DNA from: SG8-41 sp963699525
GTDB taxonomy: Bacteria; Pseudomonadota; Gammaproteobacteria; Burkholderiales; SG8-41
Direction: 5' to 3'
DNA: 64,000 nt
Assembly: GCA_963699525.1 (NCBI GenBank)
Contig: CAVOUI010000008.1
Location: forward strand, 54,983 to 118,982
A model generated the notes under the pieces. It worked only from the letters and a program-made list of their open reading frames with translations. It was not told the origin of the DNA and did not search any database. Position 1 is the first letter of the stretch. Each line of letters opens with the position of its first letter. Shown here one piece after another: positions 1 through 10,339 of this stretch. A program made the translations under genes and the position numbers.

Positions 1-1
1 C

Positions 2-442
2 TTGGCGGTTGCGATCGCCGCGTTTGCGGGAGCCGCGCGTGCGGATATCTGGGAGTGCGTGGACAGCAGTGGCAACAAGCGCTTCACCAATATCCAGTCC
101 GAGTCCCAGGGCTGCAGGATGCTCAACGTCGGACCCACCAACACGGTGCCGGCGAACAAGCCGAAGGCCCAGGCGGCGCCGCCCGGATTTCCCAAGGTGG
201 ACGGCGAGACGCAGCGCCAGCGGGACAACGACCGGCGCAGGATCCTCGAGCACGAGCTCGCCAACGAGCAGAAGCTCCTCGAGCAGGCGCGGAGCGAGCT
301 TGCGGTGCAGGATTCGATACGGCTCGGGAGCGAGCGCAACTACCAGCGCGTGCTCGACCGCCTCGAGCCGTACCGCAGGAAGGTCAAGCTGCACGAGGAC
401 AATATCGCCAACCTCAGGCGCGAGCTGGCCGGCGGCCGGTGA
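2..442 (+). CDS. DUF4124 domain-containing periplasmic protein (5' end outside window)
   Basis: Only the C-terminal part lies in the window. The first residues look like the end of a cleaved signal peptide (AAFAGAARA), followed by the DUF4124 start pattern DIWECVDSSGNKRFTN, and then a charged, Glu/Gln/Arg-rich segment from about residue 75 to 145 that should form a coiled coil. No catalytic residues are visible and the molecular role of the family is unknown. Its position directly before ntrB/ntrC matches betaproteobacterial order (glnA, DUF4124 gene, ntrB, ntrC), so glnA may lie just to the left. The TTG at position 2 is probably not the true start. Confidence 0.75.
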   Translation: MAVAIAAFAGAARADIWECVDSSGNKRFTNIQSESQGCRMLNVGPTNTVPANKPKAQAAPPGFPKVDGETQRQRDNDRRRILEHELANEQKLLEQARSELAVQDSIRLGSERNYQRVLDRLEPYRRKVKLHEDNIANLRRELAGGR

Positions 443-528
443 ACCCGCGGGCCCGCGCGCCCCGCTTATCCTTCCGCGGCTTCCGTGGCGCGGTTTTTGC
501 TCCGATCAGAGTAGCGGGCATCCGTGAC

Positions 529-1600
529 ATGACCTCCCCGGCCCTCTCCGGTCTGGAACTGCTGGCGACGGCGGTGGTGCTGGTCGATGCGGAGCTCAGC
601 GTGCGCTACATGAACCCCGCGGCCGAAAACCTGTTCGAGACGAGCTCCAGAAACGTGGCAGGCCAGCCGCTGGGAGCCCTGTTTACGGACGCCGCCGTGC
701 TGATGGGGGCGATCGGGCTGGCGCGCGCGAACGCCGCGAGCTATACCGAGCATGACGTCGAGCTCGAGGTGAGCGAGCGCCTGCGGCTGCACCTGTCGTG
801 CACGGTGAGCCCGATCGAGCCCAACTCCAGCGCCGCGGGCATCGGCGAGATGCTGCTGGAGTTCCGCCACATCGACAAGCAGCTGAAGATCGCGCGCGAG
901 GAGCGACTGCTCGACGAGAGCCACGCCACCCGCGAGCTGGTTCGGAACCTCGCGCACGAGATCAAGAACCCGCTGGGAGGCATCCGCGGCGCAGCGCAGC
1001 TGCTCGACCGGGAGCTCGAGCGCCCGGGCCTGCACGAGTACACGCAGGTGATCATGAACGAGGCCGACCGCCTGCAGTCGCTGATGGACCGGCTGCTGAC
1101 TCCCCATCGCCTGCCGCAGCCGGCCCACCTGAGTCCGCACGAGGTGCTGGAGCGGGTGCGCAGCCTGATCCAGGCGGAGTTCCCGCAGGGTGTCTCGGTT
1201 CGCCGCGACTACGATGTGAGCGTCCCGCGCATCCTCGGCGACAAGGAGCAGCTGATTCAGGCGGTGCTCAACATCGCGCGCAATGCCGCGCAGGCCATCG
1301 CGAGCGGCGGCCGCGACGGGGAGATCCTGCTCCGGACCCGCGTCCTGCGGCAGGTCACGCTCGCCCGCCGGCGGTATCGCCACGCGGTCCAGCTGCAGAT
1401 CATCGACAACGGCCCCGGCATTCCCGCGGAACTACAAGAGCGCGTGTTCCACCCGCTGGTCTCGGGGCGCGCGGGAGGCAGCGGACTTGGCCTGACGCTG
1501 GCGCAGGCCTTCATCAACCAGCACGGCGGCATCGTCTGGTTCGAGAGCGCGCCGGGCAACACGACCTTCACCATCCTTCTTCCCGTCGACGAGACGGGCA

Positions 1601-1614
<14 letters not shown>
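529..1614 (+). CDS. glnL: Nitrogen regulation sensor histidine kinase NtrB
   Basis: Cytoplasmic two-component kinase/phosphatase that sets the phosphorylation of NtrC in response to nitrogen status, normally through PII. The 361-residue product has an N-terminal PAS-like sensor (about 5-115), the phospho-acceptor motif LAHEIKNPLGG with His143, an N box (NIARNAAQA), and the G1 (DNGPGIP) and G2 (GGSGLGL) boxes of the ATP-binding domain. There are no membrane segments, as expected for NtrB. The ATG at 529 was chosen because the PAS domain begins at once; the frame is open upstream but antisense-like. The end overlaps the ntrC start by 14 bp, which implies co-translation. Confidence 0.95.
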
Positions 1615-3025
<1,411 letters not shown>

Positions 3026-3031
3026 TTTTCG

Positions 3032-4324
3032 TCATTGGCCCGCGCTCTGCGGCCCGATGTAACGCAGGTCCCTGACGAGCAGGTTGCGCTGCGTGTAGGT
3101 AAACAGGGTGTCTCCCCCCGCCAGCTTCTTGAAGGTGAGCGTGACCCGCTGGCGCTTGCCGCGCGCTTCTTCCAGGCGCGCGTGCAGGTCATCGACGTCC
3201 ATCACGCTCGCGCCGTCCACCGCCTCGAGCAGGTCGGCCTTCTCAATCTCCTGCGCTTCGCCGATCGACCCTGGTTCGACGTGGTGCACCATCAGGCCGC
3301 GCGCACCGATCTCCAGCGCGTCGCGGATCGTGATCGGTCCGAACAGGACCCCCGAGACATAGACCCCGCGGGTATCGAGCACGCGCTGCATCGGGACCTT
3401 GGCGCCGCTGACGATGGTTTCGCGATCCTGGCGCAGCACCTTGAGGCTCGAATCGGCGAGGCGCCCGCGCAGCGCGTGCAGCAGCTGCGTCTCGTTCTCG
3501 ATCGCGCCGGTCTCCCCGATCACCTGGCGTATGAGGTCGCCCGGCAGGAGCTTCAGGGTGCCGTCGTTGGCGTAGCTGCGCGCAACACGGAGCTCCTTGC
3601 GGTTGTCGATGTCGCGGAAATAAACGAGCTTGAGATCGGGAGGTGAGGGGTCTTTCCCTTCTTGCAGCAGCCGCAGCACCCGGCAGGCGTACTTGATCGC
3701 CACCGCGAAGTTGGTGTTCTGCGCGCCGCGGATGCCCGCGGTGTTGATGCCGACGATGCGCCCGCTCTCCAGGCTGATCAGCGGACCGCCGGAATTACCC
3801 TGGTTGATGGGCGCGTCGGTCTGCAGAAGCTCGGTGCGGTAGCGGGCGGTGACTCCGGAGATGATGCCGCGGGTGCCGGTGAAGGGCAGGCGCCACGGAT
3901 GGCCGAACGCGCCGACCGGGTGCCCGACCGGTGGCATGCTATCGCACTCGAGGCGCGGCTCCGCGATCCCTTTCGTCTCCACGCGCTCGGACACCCCGAT
4001 GATCGCGAGGTCGAGGAACGGATCGACATACACCTTGGAGGCTTCGGAGTACTCCTGCCCGTGGAGCGCCACCTCCACCCGCGACGGCGAGCGTCCGACG
4101 ACGTGGGCGTTGGTCATGATCCATCCGCGCCCGGCGTCGACCACGAAGCCCGCGCCGAGGCCGGAGCCCTTGCGGTCGCCGTCGAAGGGAACGGGCAGCG
4201 TGGTCCGGATCTGGACGGTATAGCGGAGCGCGCCCTTGAAAATGTCCTCGCTCAGATCGGCGCCCGGCGCCGTGGACGCGGCGGCCGCGAGCGCGAGCGG
4301 AACGAGGAAGCGGTACGCCGGCAT
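3032..4324 (-). CDS. Periplasmic trypsin-like serine protease with PDZ domain (DegP/HtrA-like)
   Basis: A 430-residue secreted protease with an N-terminal signal peptide (about residues 1-22, ending APGAD). The catalytic triad is visible: His74 in TNAHVVG, Asp105 in PFLDLAII and Ser178 in NQGNSGGPL. A PDZ-like domain occupies about 335-415 (GLMVHHVEPGS to RVTLTFKK). It resembles HtrA proteases but has a divergent region between the protease and PDZ domains (about 225-330), so orthology with DegP or DegQ is not claimed. Role in envelope protein quality control is inferred from the family. It is convergent with ntrC, and no regulatory motif is obvious. Confidence 0.85.
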   Translation of the reverse strand: MPAYRFLVPLALAAAASTAPGADLSEDIFKGALRYTVQIRTTLPVPFDGDRKGSGLGAGFVVDAGRGWIMTNAHVVGRSPSRVEVALHGQEYSEASKVYVDPFLDLAIIGVSERVETKGIAEPRLECDSMPPVGHPVGAFGHPWRLPFTGTRGIISGVTARYRTELLQTDAPINQGNSGGPLISLESGRIVGINTAGIRGAQNTNFAVAIKYACRVLRLLQEGKDPSPPDLKLVYFRDIDNRKELRVARSYANDGTLKLLPGDLIRQVIGETGAIENETQLLHALRGRLADSSLKVLRQDRETIVSGAKVPMQRVLDTRGVYVSGVLFGPITIRDALEIGARGLMVHHVEPGSIGEAQEIEKADLLEAVDGASVMDVDDLHARLEEARGKRQRVTLTFKKLAGGDTLFTYTQRNLLVRDLRYIGPQSAGQ

Positions 4325-4448
4325 CGGTTGCGCGCCTGGATGTCGAGGGGAATCATTCTACCGGCTGAGCCAGCGGTCGCAACCCGGCAGTCGCGGCGCG
4401 GAACATCGCGGGTTACATCGCGTTCCGGCGCGGAGTGAAGATCGAGGC

Positions 4449-5219
4449 CTAGCTCAGGTTCAGCTCGGCGACGACGGGAGCGTGGTCGGAAGGCCGCTCG
4501 GCCTTTCGCGGCTCGACGTCGATCGTGCACGCGGTGCACGCGTTGGCAAGTGCCTCCGACAGCAGGATGTGGTCGATGCGCAGGCCCATCTTGCGGCGGA
4601 AGGCGTTCATCCGGTAGTCCCACCACGTGAACGACCGCTCCGGCTGCTCGAACAGCCGGAACGCGTCTTTCAACCCGAGGTCGAGCAGAAACTTGAACGC
4701 GCCCCGTTCGGGCTCGCTGAAAAGGACCTGCCCTTCCCACGCCTTGGGGTCGTGCACGTCGCGATCCTCCGGCGCGACGTTGAAGTCGCCCAGCACCGCG
4801 AGGCGGGGATGCCGTGAAAGCTCCTGCCCGATCCAGCCGCGGAAGGCCTCGAGCCACTTGAGCTTGTACTGGTATTTCTCGGAAGCGACGCTCTCGCCGT
4901 TGGGCACGTAGGCGCAGATCACGCGCAGGGCCCCGACGGTCGCGGCGAGCACGCGTTTCTGCTCGTCGGCGAAACCGGGAATGGCGGTGACTTCGTCTGC
5001 GGCCGACGCGCGCGTGAGGATCGCCACGCCGTTGTAGGTCTTCTGGCCGCTTGCGACCGGCTCGTATCCCGCGGCGCGGATCTCGATCGCCGGAAACTGG
5101 TCGTTCTGGAGCTTGGTTTCCTGCAGGCACAGTACGTCGGGCCGGTGCCGTGCGGCCCAGTCGAGAACCTGCGGAAGGCGGACCTTGAGGGAGTTGACGT
5201 TCCAGGTCGCGAGCTTCAT
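4449..5219 (-). CDS. xthA: Exodeoxyribonuclease III (AP endonuclease)
   Basis: Base-excision-repair enzyme that cleaves at abasic sites and removes 3' blocking groups and nucleotides. The 256-residue protein spans the complete endonuclease/exonuclease/phosphatase fold: Asn7 in TWNVNS, metal-binding Glu34 in CLQETK, the GDFNVAPED loop, and the C-terminal SDHAPV with the catalytic Asp-His pair. Length matches XthA (about 255-270). Its start is at 5219 and the stop of the next minus-strand gene (5242) lies just upstream, 22 bp away, so the two may be co-transcribed. Confidence 0.95.
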   Translation of the reverse strand: MKLATWNVNSLKVRLPQVLDWAARHRPDVLCLQETKLQNDQFPAIEIRAAGYEPVASGQKTYNGVAILTRASAADEVTAIPGFADEQKRVLAATVGALRVICAYVPNGESVASEKYQYKLKWLEAFRGWIGQELSRHPRLAVLGDFNVAPEDRDVHDPKAWEGQVLFSEPERGAFKFLLDLGLKDAFRLFEQPERSFTWWDYRMNAFRRKMGLRIDHILLSEALANACTACTIDVEPRKAERPSDHAPVVAELNLS

Positions 5220-5241
5220 CCCGCGGCGACTGGCCGGCCGA

Positions 5242-6000
5242 CTACTGGCCGCGCGGGAAGCCCGCGGCGTCGAGCACGAGGTTGTAGTCGGGCGCGGAGA
5301 ACCCGCGCGTGACCACCTGGCCCACGATCAGCACCGGCACCTTCGTGTCGCCGGACACTTTCTGAAGCTCGTCGATGTCGGCCTGCTCCTGCGCTGCGAT
5401 GTCCTGGTACTTGACTCCCCGGCCGTCGAGGAGGGTGCGCGCCTCGTTGCAGGGCGCGCCGCAGGCTGGATGGGTGTAGAGCTTGACCGGGGGCGTGGCC
5501 GCCCGCGCTCCCGCGGGCTTGGCCCCTGGCTTGTAGCCCGGAGGCGCGGTCCTGGGATAGCCGGCGACGTCGAGCGCGGAGTCCCACTCGCCCTCGAGGT
5601 ACCCGGTGATGCGGCTGGGCCCGACGTAAAGCACCGGCACATCGAGTCCGCCGGTCAGCTTCTTGAAGGCTTCGATGTCGCTCTGCGGATCCTTCTCCGT
5701 GTGGGGCACGCCGCGGCGCGCGAGATGCGCGCGCGCCTGGTCGCAGGGCGCGCCGCAGTTCGAATTCCACAGCGTCACCGGAAAGTTCCGGGCAGCCTGC
5801 TGCACGCTGAAGGGCAGCGGTGATTCATCAGCCGCACTGCGGCCGACACTGACCTGTTCCACTTTTTTCGCGGTCGCGGGCGGCGGCGTGTCCCGGTACT
5901 CCACGTTCCCCTTCTCGTCCACCCACCGGTAGAGTTGGGCGGCGCCCAGAGGAGCCGCGAGCAGCATCGCCACCAGATTCAGAATCGCGATACTTTTCAT
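5242..6000 (-). CDS. DUF4124 protein with two tandem glutaredoxin-like domains
   Basis: Exported protein of 252 residues. It has a signal peptide (1-21, ending GAAQ), a DUF4124 motif (LYRWVDEKGNVEYRDTPPP, about 23-42), and two repeated thioredoxin-fold glutaredoxin-like units (about 73-150 and 172-250). Each repeat contains a beta-strand, the sequence CGAPC and a cis-Pro loop (VPVLYVG in the first, VPVLIVG in the second). CGAPC is a CxxxC arrangement rather than the canonical CxxC. A periplasmic thiol-redox or metal-binding role is an inference. Translation starts 9 bases after an AGGAG that sits in an inverted-repeat leader (6000-6039). Confidence 0.75.
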   Translation of the reverse strand: MKSIAILNLVAMLLAAPLGAAQLYRWVDEKGNVEYRDTPPPATAKKVEQVSVGRSAADESPLPFSVQQAARNFPVTLWNSNCGAPCDQARAHLARRGVPHTEKDPQSDIEAFKKLTGGLDVPVLYVGPSRITGYLEGEWDSALDVAGYPRTAPPGYKPGAKPAGARAATPPVKLYTHPACGAPCNEARTLLDGRGVKYQDIAAQEQADIDELQKVSGDTKVPVLIVGQVVTRGFSAPDYNLVLDAAGFPRGQ

Positions 6001-6039
6001 GGTGTTAACTCCTATACCGACTAATTTACTCTAACACCA
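6000..6039 (-). promoter_or_regulatory. Inverted repeat spanning the leader and start codon of the glutaredoxin-like gene
   Basis: Perfect 8-bp arms TGGTGTTA (6000-6007) and TAACACCA (6032-6039) are separated by 24 bases. On the minus-strand transcript the second arm runs into the ATG at 6000 and the AGGAG lies in the loop. A hairpin could therefore hide the start codon, or the dyad could be a protein-binding site. No function is proven. Confidence 0.4.
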
Positions 6040-6067
6040 CGTCGAGTGTCGCGTAAAGGACTTACTT

Positions 6068-8095
6068 CTACTGGACCATCCCGGAGTGCTTCAGGAGCGC
6101 ATCGATCTTCGGCTCGCGCCCGCGGAACGCGACGAAGGATTCGAGGGCGGGACGGCTGCCGCCGACCCCGAGGATCTCGTTCCAGAAGCGCTGCCCGGTC
6201 GGGGGATCGAGCACACCGTTCTCCTCAAACAGGCTGTAGGCATCGGCGGAGAGCACTTCCGCCCACTTGTAGCTGTAATAGCCCGCGGCGTAGCCGCCGG
6301 CGAAGACGTGCGAGAAATTGTTGGGAAAGCGGTTGTAGGAGGGCGGTAAAACCACCGCCACACGCGCGCGCACCTCGTCCAGCAGCTCGAGGACGGTCTT
6401 TCCCCCGGCGGGATCGAAGTCGGAGTGCAGATGCAGATCGAACAGCGCGAACTCGAGCTGGCGCACCGTCTGCAACCCGCTCTGGAAGTTCTTTGCCGCG
6501 AGCATCTTGTCGAAGAGGGCGCGCGGCAAGGGCTCGCCCGTGTCCGCGTGAGCCGTCATCGGCTGGAGCACGGCAAACTCCCAGCAGAAGTTCTCCATGA
6601 ACTGCGAGGGCAGCTCCACCGCGTCCCACTCCACGCCGTTGATGCCGGAGACGCCAAGATCGTCCACGCGCGTGAGGAGGTGGTGCAACCCGTGGCCGAA
6701 TTCGTGAAACAGCGTGGTGACTTCCTCGTGCGTGAAGTGGGCCGGCTTGTCCCCGACGGGTGCGGAGAAATTGCAGTTGAGATAGGCGACCGGCGCCTGA
6801 ACGCGCCCGTTCTTGAGCCGCCGCGTGATCGCGTCGTCCATCCACGCTCCGCCGCGCTTCGAGGGGCGCGCATGAAGGTCCACGTAGAACTGCCCGATCG
6901 GGGTGCCCGTGCGGTCGGTGATCGAAAAGAATCGCACGTCCGGGTGCCACGCCGTGGCGGCGGCGGGCCCGATCCTCAGTCCGTAGAGCGTCTCGACCAG
7001 CTTGAACATCCCGGGCAGCACCTTCGTTTCCGGGAAGTAGCGCTTGACCTCCTGGTCGGAGAAGGAATAGCGCTTCTCGCGGAGCTTTTCCGAGGCGAAC
7101 GCCAGGTCCCAGGCCTCGAGGCGGTCGAGGCCGAGCTCGGCCTGCGCGAAATCCGTGACCTCCCGGAGGTCGCGCTCGGCGTAGGGCTTCGCCCGCGCGG
7201 CGAGTTCATTCAGGAAATCGAGCACCTGCCGCGGCGATTCCGCCATCTTCGGCTCGAGTGAATACTCGGCGTAGTTGGCGAAGTCGAGCAGCCGCGCCTG
7301 CTCCCGGCGCAGCGTCACGATCTCGGTGATGAGCGAGGTGTTGTCCCATTCGGGCTTCCCGAACTCGGAGGCGCGGGTCACGTAGGCGCGGTACATCAGC
7401 TCCCGGAGGCTGCGGTTCCCCGCATGCTGCATCACCGGCAGGTAGGAGGGCGCATGCAGCGTGAACTTCCACCCCGGTTTTCCCTCGGACTGCGCCGCGT
7501 CGCGCGCCGCGGCCAGCGCATCCTCGGGTATTCCCGACACGGCCGCCGGGTCCGCGGTGTAATGCGCGAACGCGTTGGTGGCGTCGAGCAGGTTGTCCGA
7601 GAAGCGCGACGAAAGCTGCGAGAGCCGCTCGCTGATTTCCTTGAAGCGCGTCTTCTTCGCCGGCGGCAGCTCCGCGCCGCCGAGCCGGAAATCGCGCAGC
7701 TCGTTCTCGACGATCTTCTTCTGCGCGGGCGTGAGCGAAGCGAACTCCGTGCCCTGCCGGAGCGCCTTGAACCGGGCGTAGAGCCCCGGGTGCTGGCCGA
7801 GTTCGGTGTAGTACTGCGTGACCTTGGGCAGGTTCGAGTTGTATACCTCGCGCAGCTCGGGGTTGTTCATCACGGCGTTGAGGTGCCCGACGACGCCCCA
7901 GGCGCGGTGCAGCCGCTCGTTGGCGTCCTCGAGGGGCTGCACAAAATCCCGCCAGGTGGCCGGCACGCCCGGGGCCGAGATGCGCTCGATCAGCGCTCGG
8001 TTTTCCGCCAGCAGCTGGTCGACGGCCGGCGTGACGAGCGCAGGCGTGAAATCGGCAAAGCGGGGCAGCCCGGAGAAATCGAGCAGGGGATTCAC
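6068..8095 (-). CDS. prlC: Oligopeptidase A (M3 family zinc metallopeptidase)
   Basis: Cytoplasmic thimet-type endopeptidase that degrades short peptides, including cleaved signal peptides. The 675-residue protein has the M3 active-site motif HEFGHGLHH (zinc ligands and catalytic Glu) encoded near 6690 and the conserved downstream segment GVEWDAVELPSQFMENF. Length matches PrlC/OpdA (about 680). The start is GTG at 8093-8095 with the family N-terminus NPLLDFSGLPRF; no ATG is available nearby. The upstream gene, dihydroorotase-like pyrC', ends 9 bp before it, so prlC is probably the last gene of the yqgE-ruvX-pyr operon. Confidence 0.95.
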   Translation of the reverse strand: MNPLLDFSGLPRFADFTPALVTPAVDQLLAENRALIERISAPGVPATWRDFVQPLEDANERLHRAWGVVGHLNAVMNNPELREVYNSNLPKVTQYYTELGQHPGLYARFKALRQGTEFASLTPAQKKIVENELRDFRLGGAELPPAKKTRFKEISERLSQLSSRFSDNLLDATNAFAHYTADPAAVSGIPEDALAAARDAAQSEGKPGWKFTLHAPSYLPVMQHAGNRSLRELMYRAYVTRASEFGKPEWDNTSLITEIVTLRREQARLLDFANYAEYSLEPKMAESPRQVLDFLNELAARAKPYAERDLREVTDFAQAELGLDRLEAWDLAFASEKLREKRYSFSDQEVKRYFPETKVLPGMFKLVETLYGLRIGPAAATAWHPDVRFFSITDRTGTPIGQFYVDLHARPSKRGGAWMDDAITRRLKNGRVQAPVAYLNCNFSAPVGDKPAHFTHEEVTTLFHEFGHGLHHLLTRVDDLGVSGINGVEWDAVELPSQFMENFCWEFAVLQPMTAHADTGEPLPRALFDKMLAAKNFQSGLQTVRQLEFALFDLHLHSDFDPAGGKTVLELLDEVRARVAVVLPPSYNRFPNNFSHVFAGGYAAGYYSYKWAEVLSADAYSLFEENGVLDPPTGQRFWNEILGVGGSRPALESFVAFRGREPKIDALLKHSGMVQ

Positions 8096-8104
8096 GGCGG
8101 CCGG

Positions 8105-9382
8105 CTACCGGGTTTCGTAGACGATCTGGCCGTCGACCAGGGTGTGGCGCACCTTGCCCTTGACCTCGTGCCCGATGTAGGGCGTGTTCTTGCCCTGGCT
8201 CTTCAGCGAATCCGGCGTGACCCGCCACGGGCGCTCGGCGTCGAAGATGCAGATATCCGCCGCATGTCCCGGCGTCAGGTGGCCGGCGTCGACGTCGAGC
8301 ACCCGCGCCGGCTGTGAAGTGATCCTCGCGAGCGCCGCGGAGAGCCCCGTACCGGACTCTTCCGCCCACTTGAGCGTGAGCGGCAGCAGCAGCTCGAGTC
8401 CGGTTGCGCCGGGCTCCGCCTCCGCGAACGGCAAGTGTTTTCCGTCGTCGTCGACCGGCGTGTGGTCGGAGCAGGCGGCGTCCACCGTCCCGTCGGCGAG
8501 CCCGGCCCGCAACGCGTCGCGGTCGCGCTGGCTGCGCAGCGGCGGATCGAGCCGGCAGTTGGAGTCGAAGTAGCCGATGTCCATCTCGGTCAGGTGTGCG
8601 TGGTGGATGGCGATGTCGCAGGTGACGGGCAGCCCGTCGCGCTTCGCCCTGCGCACCAGCTCCACGCCCTCCGCGCTGGAGATCCGCGCGAAGTGCACGC
8701 GCGCCCCGGTTTCGCGCGCGAGAATCAGCATGGTCGAGAGCGCGACGGTCTCGGCGCACACCGGGACCCCCTGCAGCCCGCAGCGGGTCGCGACCGGCCC
8801 GTCGTGGGCGACGCCGTGCCGGGCGAGCGCGGGATCCTGGGGGCGCAGCCATACCGGGAAGCCGAAGGTCGCCGCGTACTGCAGGGCGTGGTAGAAGATC
8901 TGGCTGTCGGCGAACGGCGCATCCGCCTGCGAGAACGCGACGCAGCCTGCGTCCACCAGCTCGGCCATCTCGGTCAGGCGCTCGCCCTTCAGGCTCTGGG
9001 TGAGCGCGCCCACGGGGTAGACCCGCGCCTGGTTCAGGTTCTGCGCGCGATGCTTGAGCATTTCCACCAGTCCCGGCTCATCGAGCGGCGGATCGGTATC
9101 GGGGGGGCAGGCGAGGCTCGTGATCCCGCCCGCGATGGCCGCCTCCATCTCGGATTCGAGCGTTGCGAGATACTCGAAGCCGGGCTCGCGCAGGCGCGCG
9201 GCGAGGTCGACCAGGCCGGGGCAGACGACGAGGCCGGTGGCGTCGATCACGCGGTTGGCGGTGTAGCCGCTCGGCGGATCGCCGATCGAGACGATCCGGC
9301 CGGCGGCGATGTAGACGTCCTTCTTCGCGTCCACGCCGCTGCGGGGATCGATCAGCCGGCCGCCCTTGATGTGGATCTTCAT
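8105..9382 (-). CDS. pyrC': Dihydroorotase-like protein PyrC' (predicted non-catalytic ATCase partner)
   Basis: A 425-residue amidohydrolase-fold protein placed 2 bp after pyrB. Active dihydroorotases carry a metal-binding HxH in the pattern VDxHxHLREPG. Here the segment reads VDLAARLREPG (58-68), so the two His are Ala61 and Arg63. The downstream DIAIHHAHLTE and SDHTPVDDDGK segments remain. The same loss is known in the Pseudomonas pyrC' product, which is inactive but is needed to assemble the aspartate transcarbamoylase dodecamer; that role is inferred here. A catalytic PyrC should be encoded elsewhere. The ATG at 9382 gives the family start MKIHIKGG. Confidence 0.9.
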   Translation of the reverse strand: MKIHIKGGRLIDPRSGVDAKKDVYIAAGRIVSIGDPPSGYTANRVIDATGLVVCPGLVDLAARLREPGFEYLATLESEMEAAIAGGITSLACPPDTDPPLDEPGLVEMLKHRAQNLNQARVYPVGALTQSLKGERLTEMAELVDAGCVAFSQADAPFADSQIFYHALQYAATFGFPVWLRPQDPALARHGVAHDGPVATRCGLQGVPVCAETVALSTMLILARETGARVHFARISSAEGVELVRRAKRDGLPVTCDIAIHHAHLTEMDIGYFDSNCRLDPPLRSQRDRDALRAGLADGTVDAACSDHTPVDDDGKHLPFAEAEPGATGLELLLPLTLKWAEESGTGLSAALARITSQPARVLDVDAGHLTPGHAADICIFDAERPWRVTPDSLKSQGKNTPYIGHEVKGKVRHTLVDGQIVYETR

Positions 9383-9384
9383 CG

Positions 9385-10338
9385 CTACTTGTTGCCGGCC
9401 ATGATGCTCATCACCGCCATCCGGATGGCGATGCCGAAGGTGACCTGGGGCAGGATCACCGATTGCTTGCCGTCCGCGACACTCGAATCGATCTCCACGC
9501 CGCGGTTCATCGGGCCGGGGTGGAGCACGATGGCGTCGGGCTTCGCGAGCGCGAGCTTGTCCTGGGTGAGGCCGTAATACTTGTAGAACTCCTGCGCCGA
9601 GGGGAGCAGGGCGCCCTGCATGCGCTCGTTCTGCAATCTCAGCATCGTCACCACGTCGACGTCCTTCAGCCCCTGGCGCATGTCGTGATAGACGTGCACG
9701 CCGAGCTGCTCGACGTGGGCAGGCAGCAGGGTCTTGGGCCCGATGACGCGGATCTCCGGGCAGCCGAGCGTGGTGAAGGCATGGATCTGGGAGCGCGCCA
9801 CGCGCGAGTGGAGCACGTCGCCGACGATCGCCACCCGCAGGCTGGAGAAATCCTTCTTGTAGTGGCGGATGGTGTACATGTCGAGCAGACCCTGCGTCGG
9901 GTGGGAGTGGCGCCCGTCGCCGGCGTTGATGACGTGGATATCGGGGGCGACGTGGCGCGCGATGAAATGCGGCGCGCCGCTCTCGCCGTGGCGCACCACG
10001 AACATGTCGGCGTGCATCGCCGACAGGTTGTCCACCGTGTCGAGGAGGCTCTCGCCCTTGGACTGGGAGGACACCGAGACGTTGAGGTTGATGACGTCGG
10101 CGGACAGCCGCTTGGCGGCGATCTCGAAGGTGGTGCGGGTGCGCGTGGACGGCTCGAAGAACACGTTGAACACGGACTTGCCGCGCAGGAGCGGCACCTT
10201 CTTCACCCGGGTGCTGACGAACGTCTTCGCCGTGTCGAGGATCTGCCACAGGATGTCGGCGGGCAGACCCTCCAGCGTGAGGAGGTGGTGCAGCTGCCCT
10301 TTCTTGTCGAGCTGCGGGTTGGCGGGATTGAGCCACAT
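9385..10338 (-). CDS. pyrB: Aspartate carbamoyltransferase catalytic subunit
   Basis: Condenses carbamoyl phosphate with aspartate, the committed step of pyrimidine synthesis. The 317-residue protein has the carbamoyl-phosphate loop PSTRTRTTFE (Ser64-Arg68 region), the HSHPTQGLLD segment and the C-terminal LHPGPMNRGVEI. No pyrI regulatory subunit lies nearby. The partner gene is pyrC', typical of class A transcarbamoylases made of PyrB plus a dihydroorotase-like protein. It starts 1 bp after the end of pyrR, and the pyrC' start follows its stop by 2 bp, so translation is tightly coupled. Confidence 0.97.
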   Translation of the reverse strand: MWLNPANPQLDKKGQLHHLLTLEGLPADILWQILDTAKTFVSTRVKKVPLLRGKSVFNVFFEPSTRTRTTFEIAAKRLSADVINLNVSVSSQSKGESLLDTVDNLSAMHADMFVVRHGESGAPHFIARHVAPDIHVINAGDGRHSHPTQGLLDMYTIRHYKKDFSSLRVAIVGDVLHSRVARSQIHAFTTLGCPEIRVIGPKTLLPAHVEQLGVHVYHDMRQGLKDVDVVTMLRLQNERMQGALLPSAQEFYKYYGLTQDKLALAKPDAIVLHPGPMNRGVEIDSSVADGKQSVILPQVTFGIAIRMAVMSIMAGNK

Positions 10339-10339
10339 G

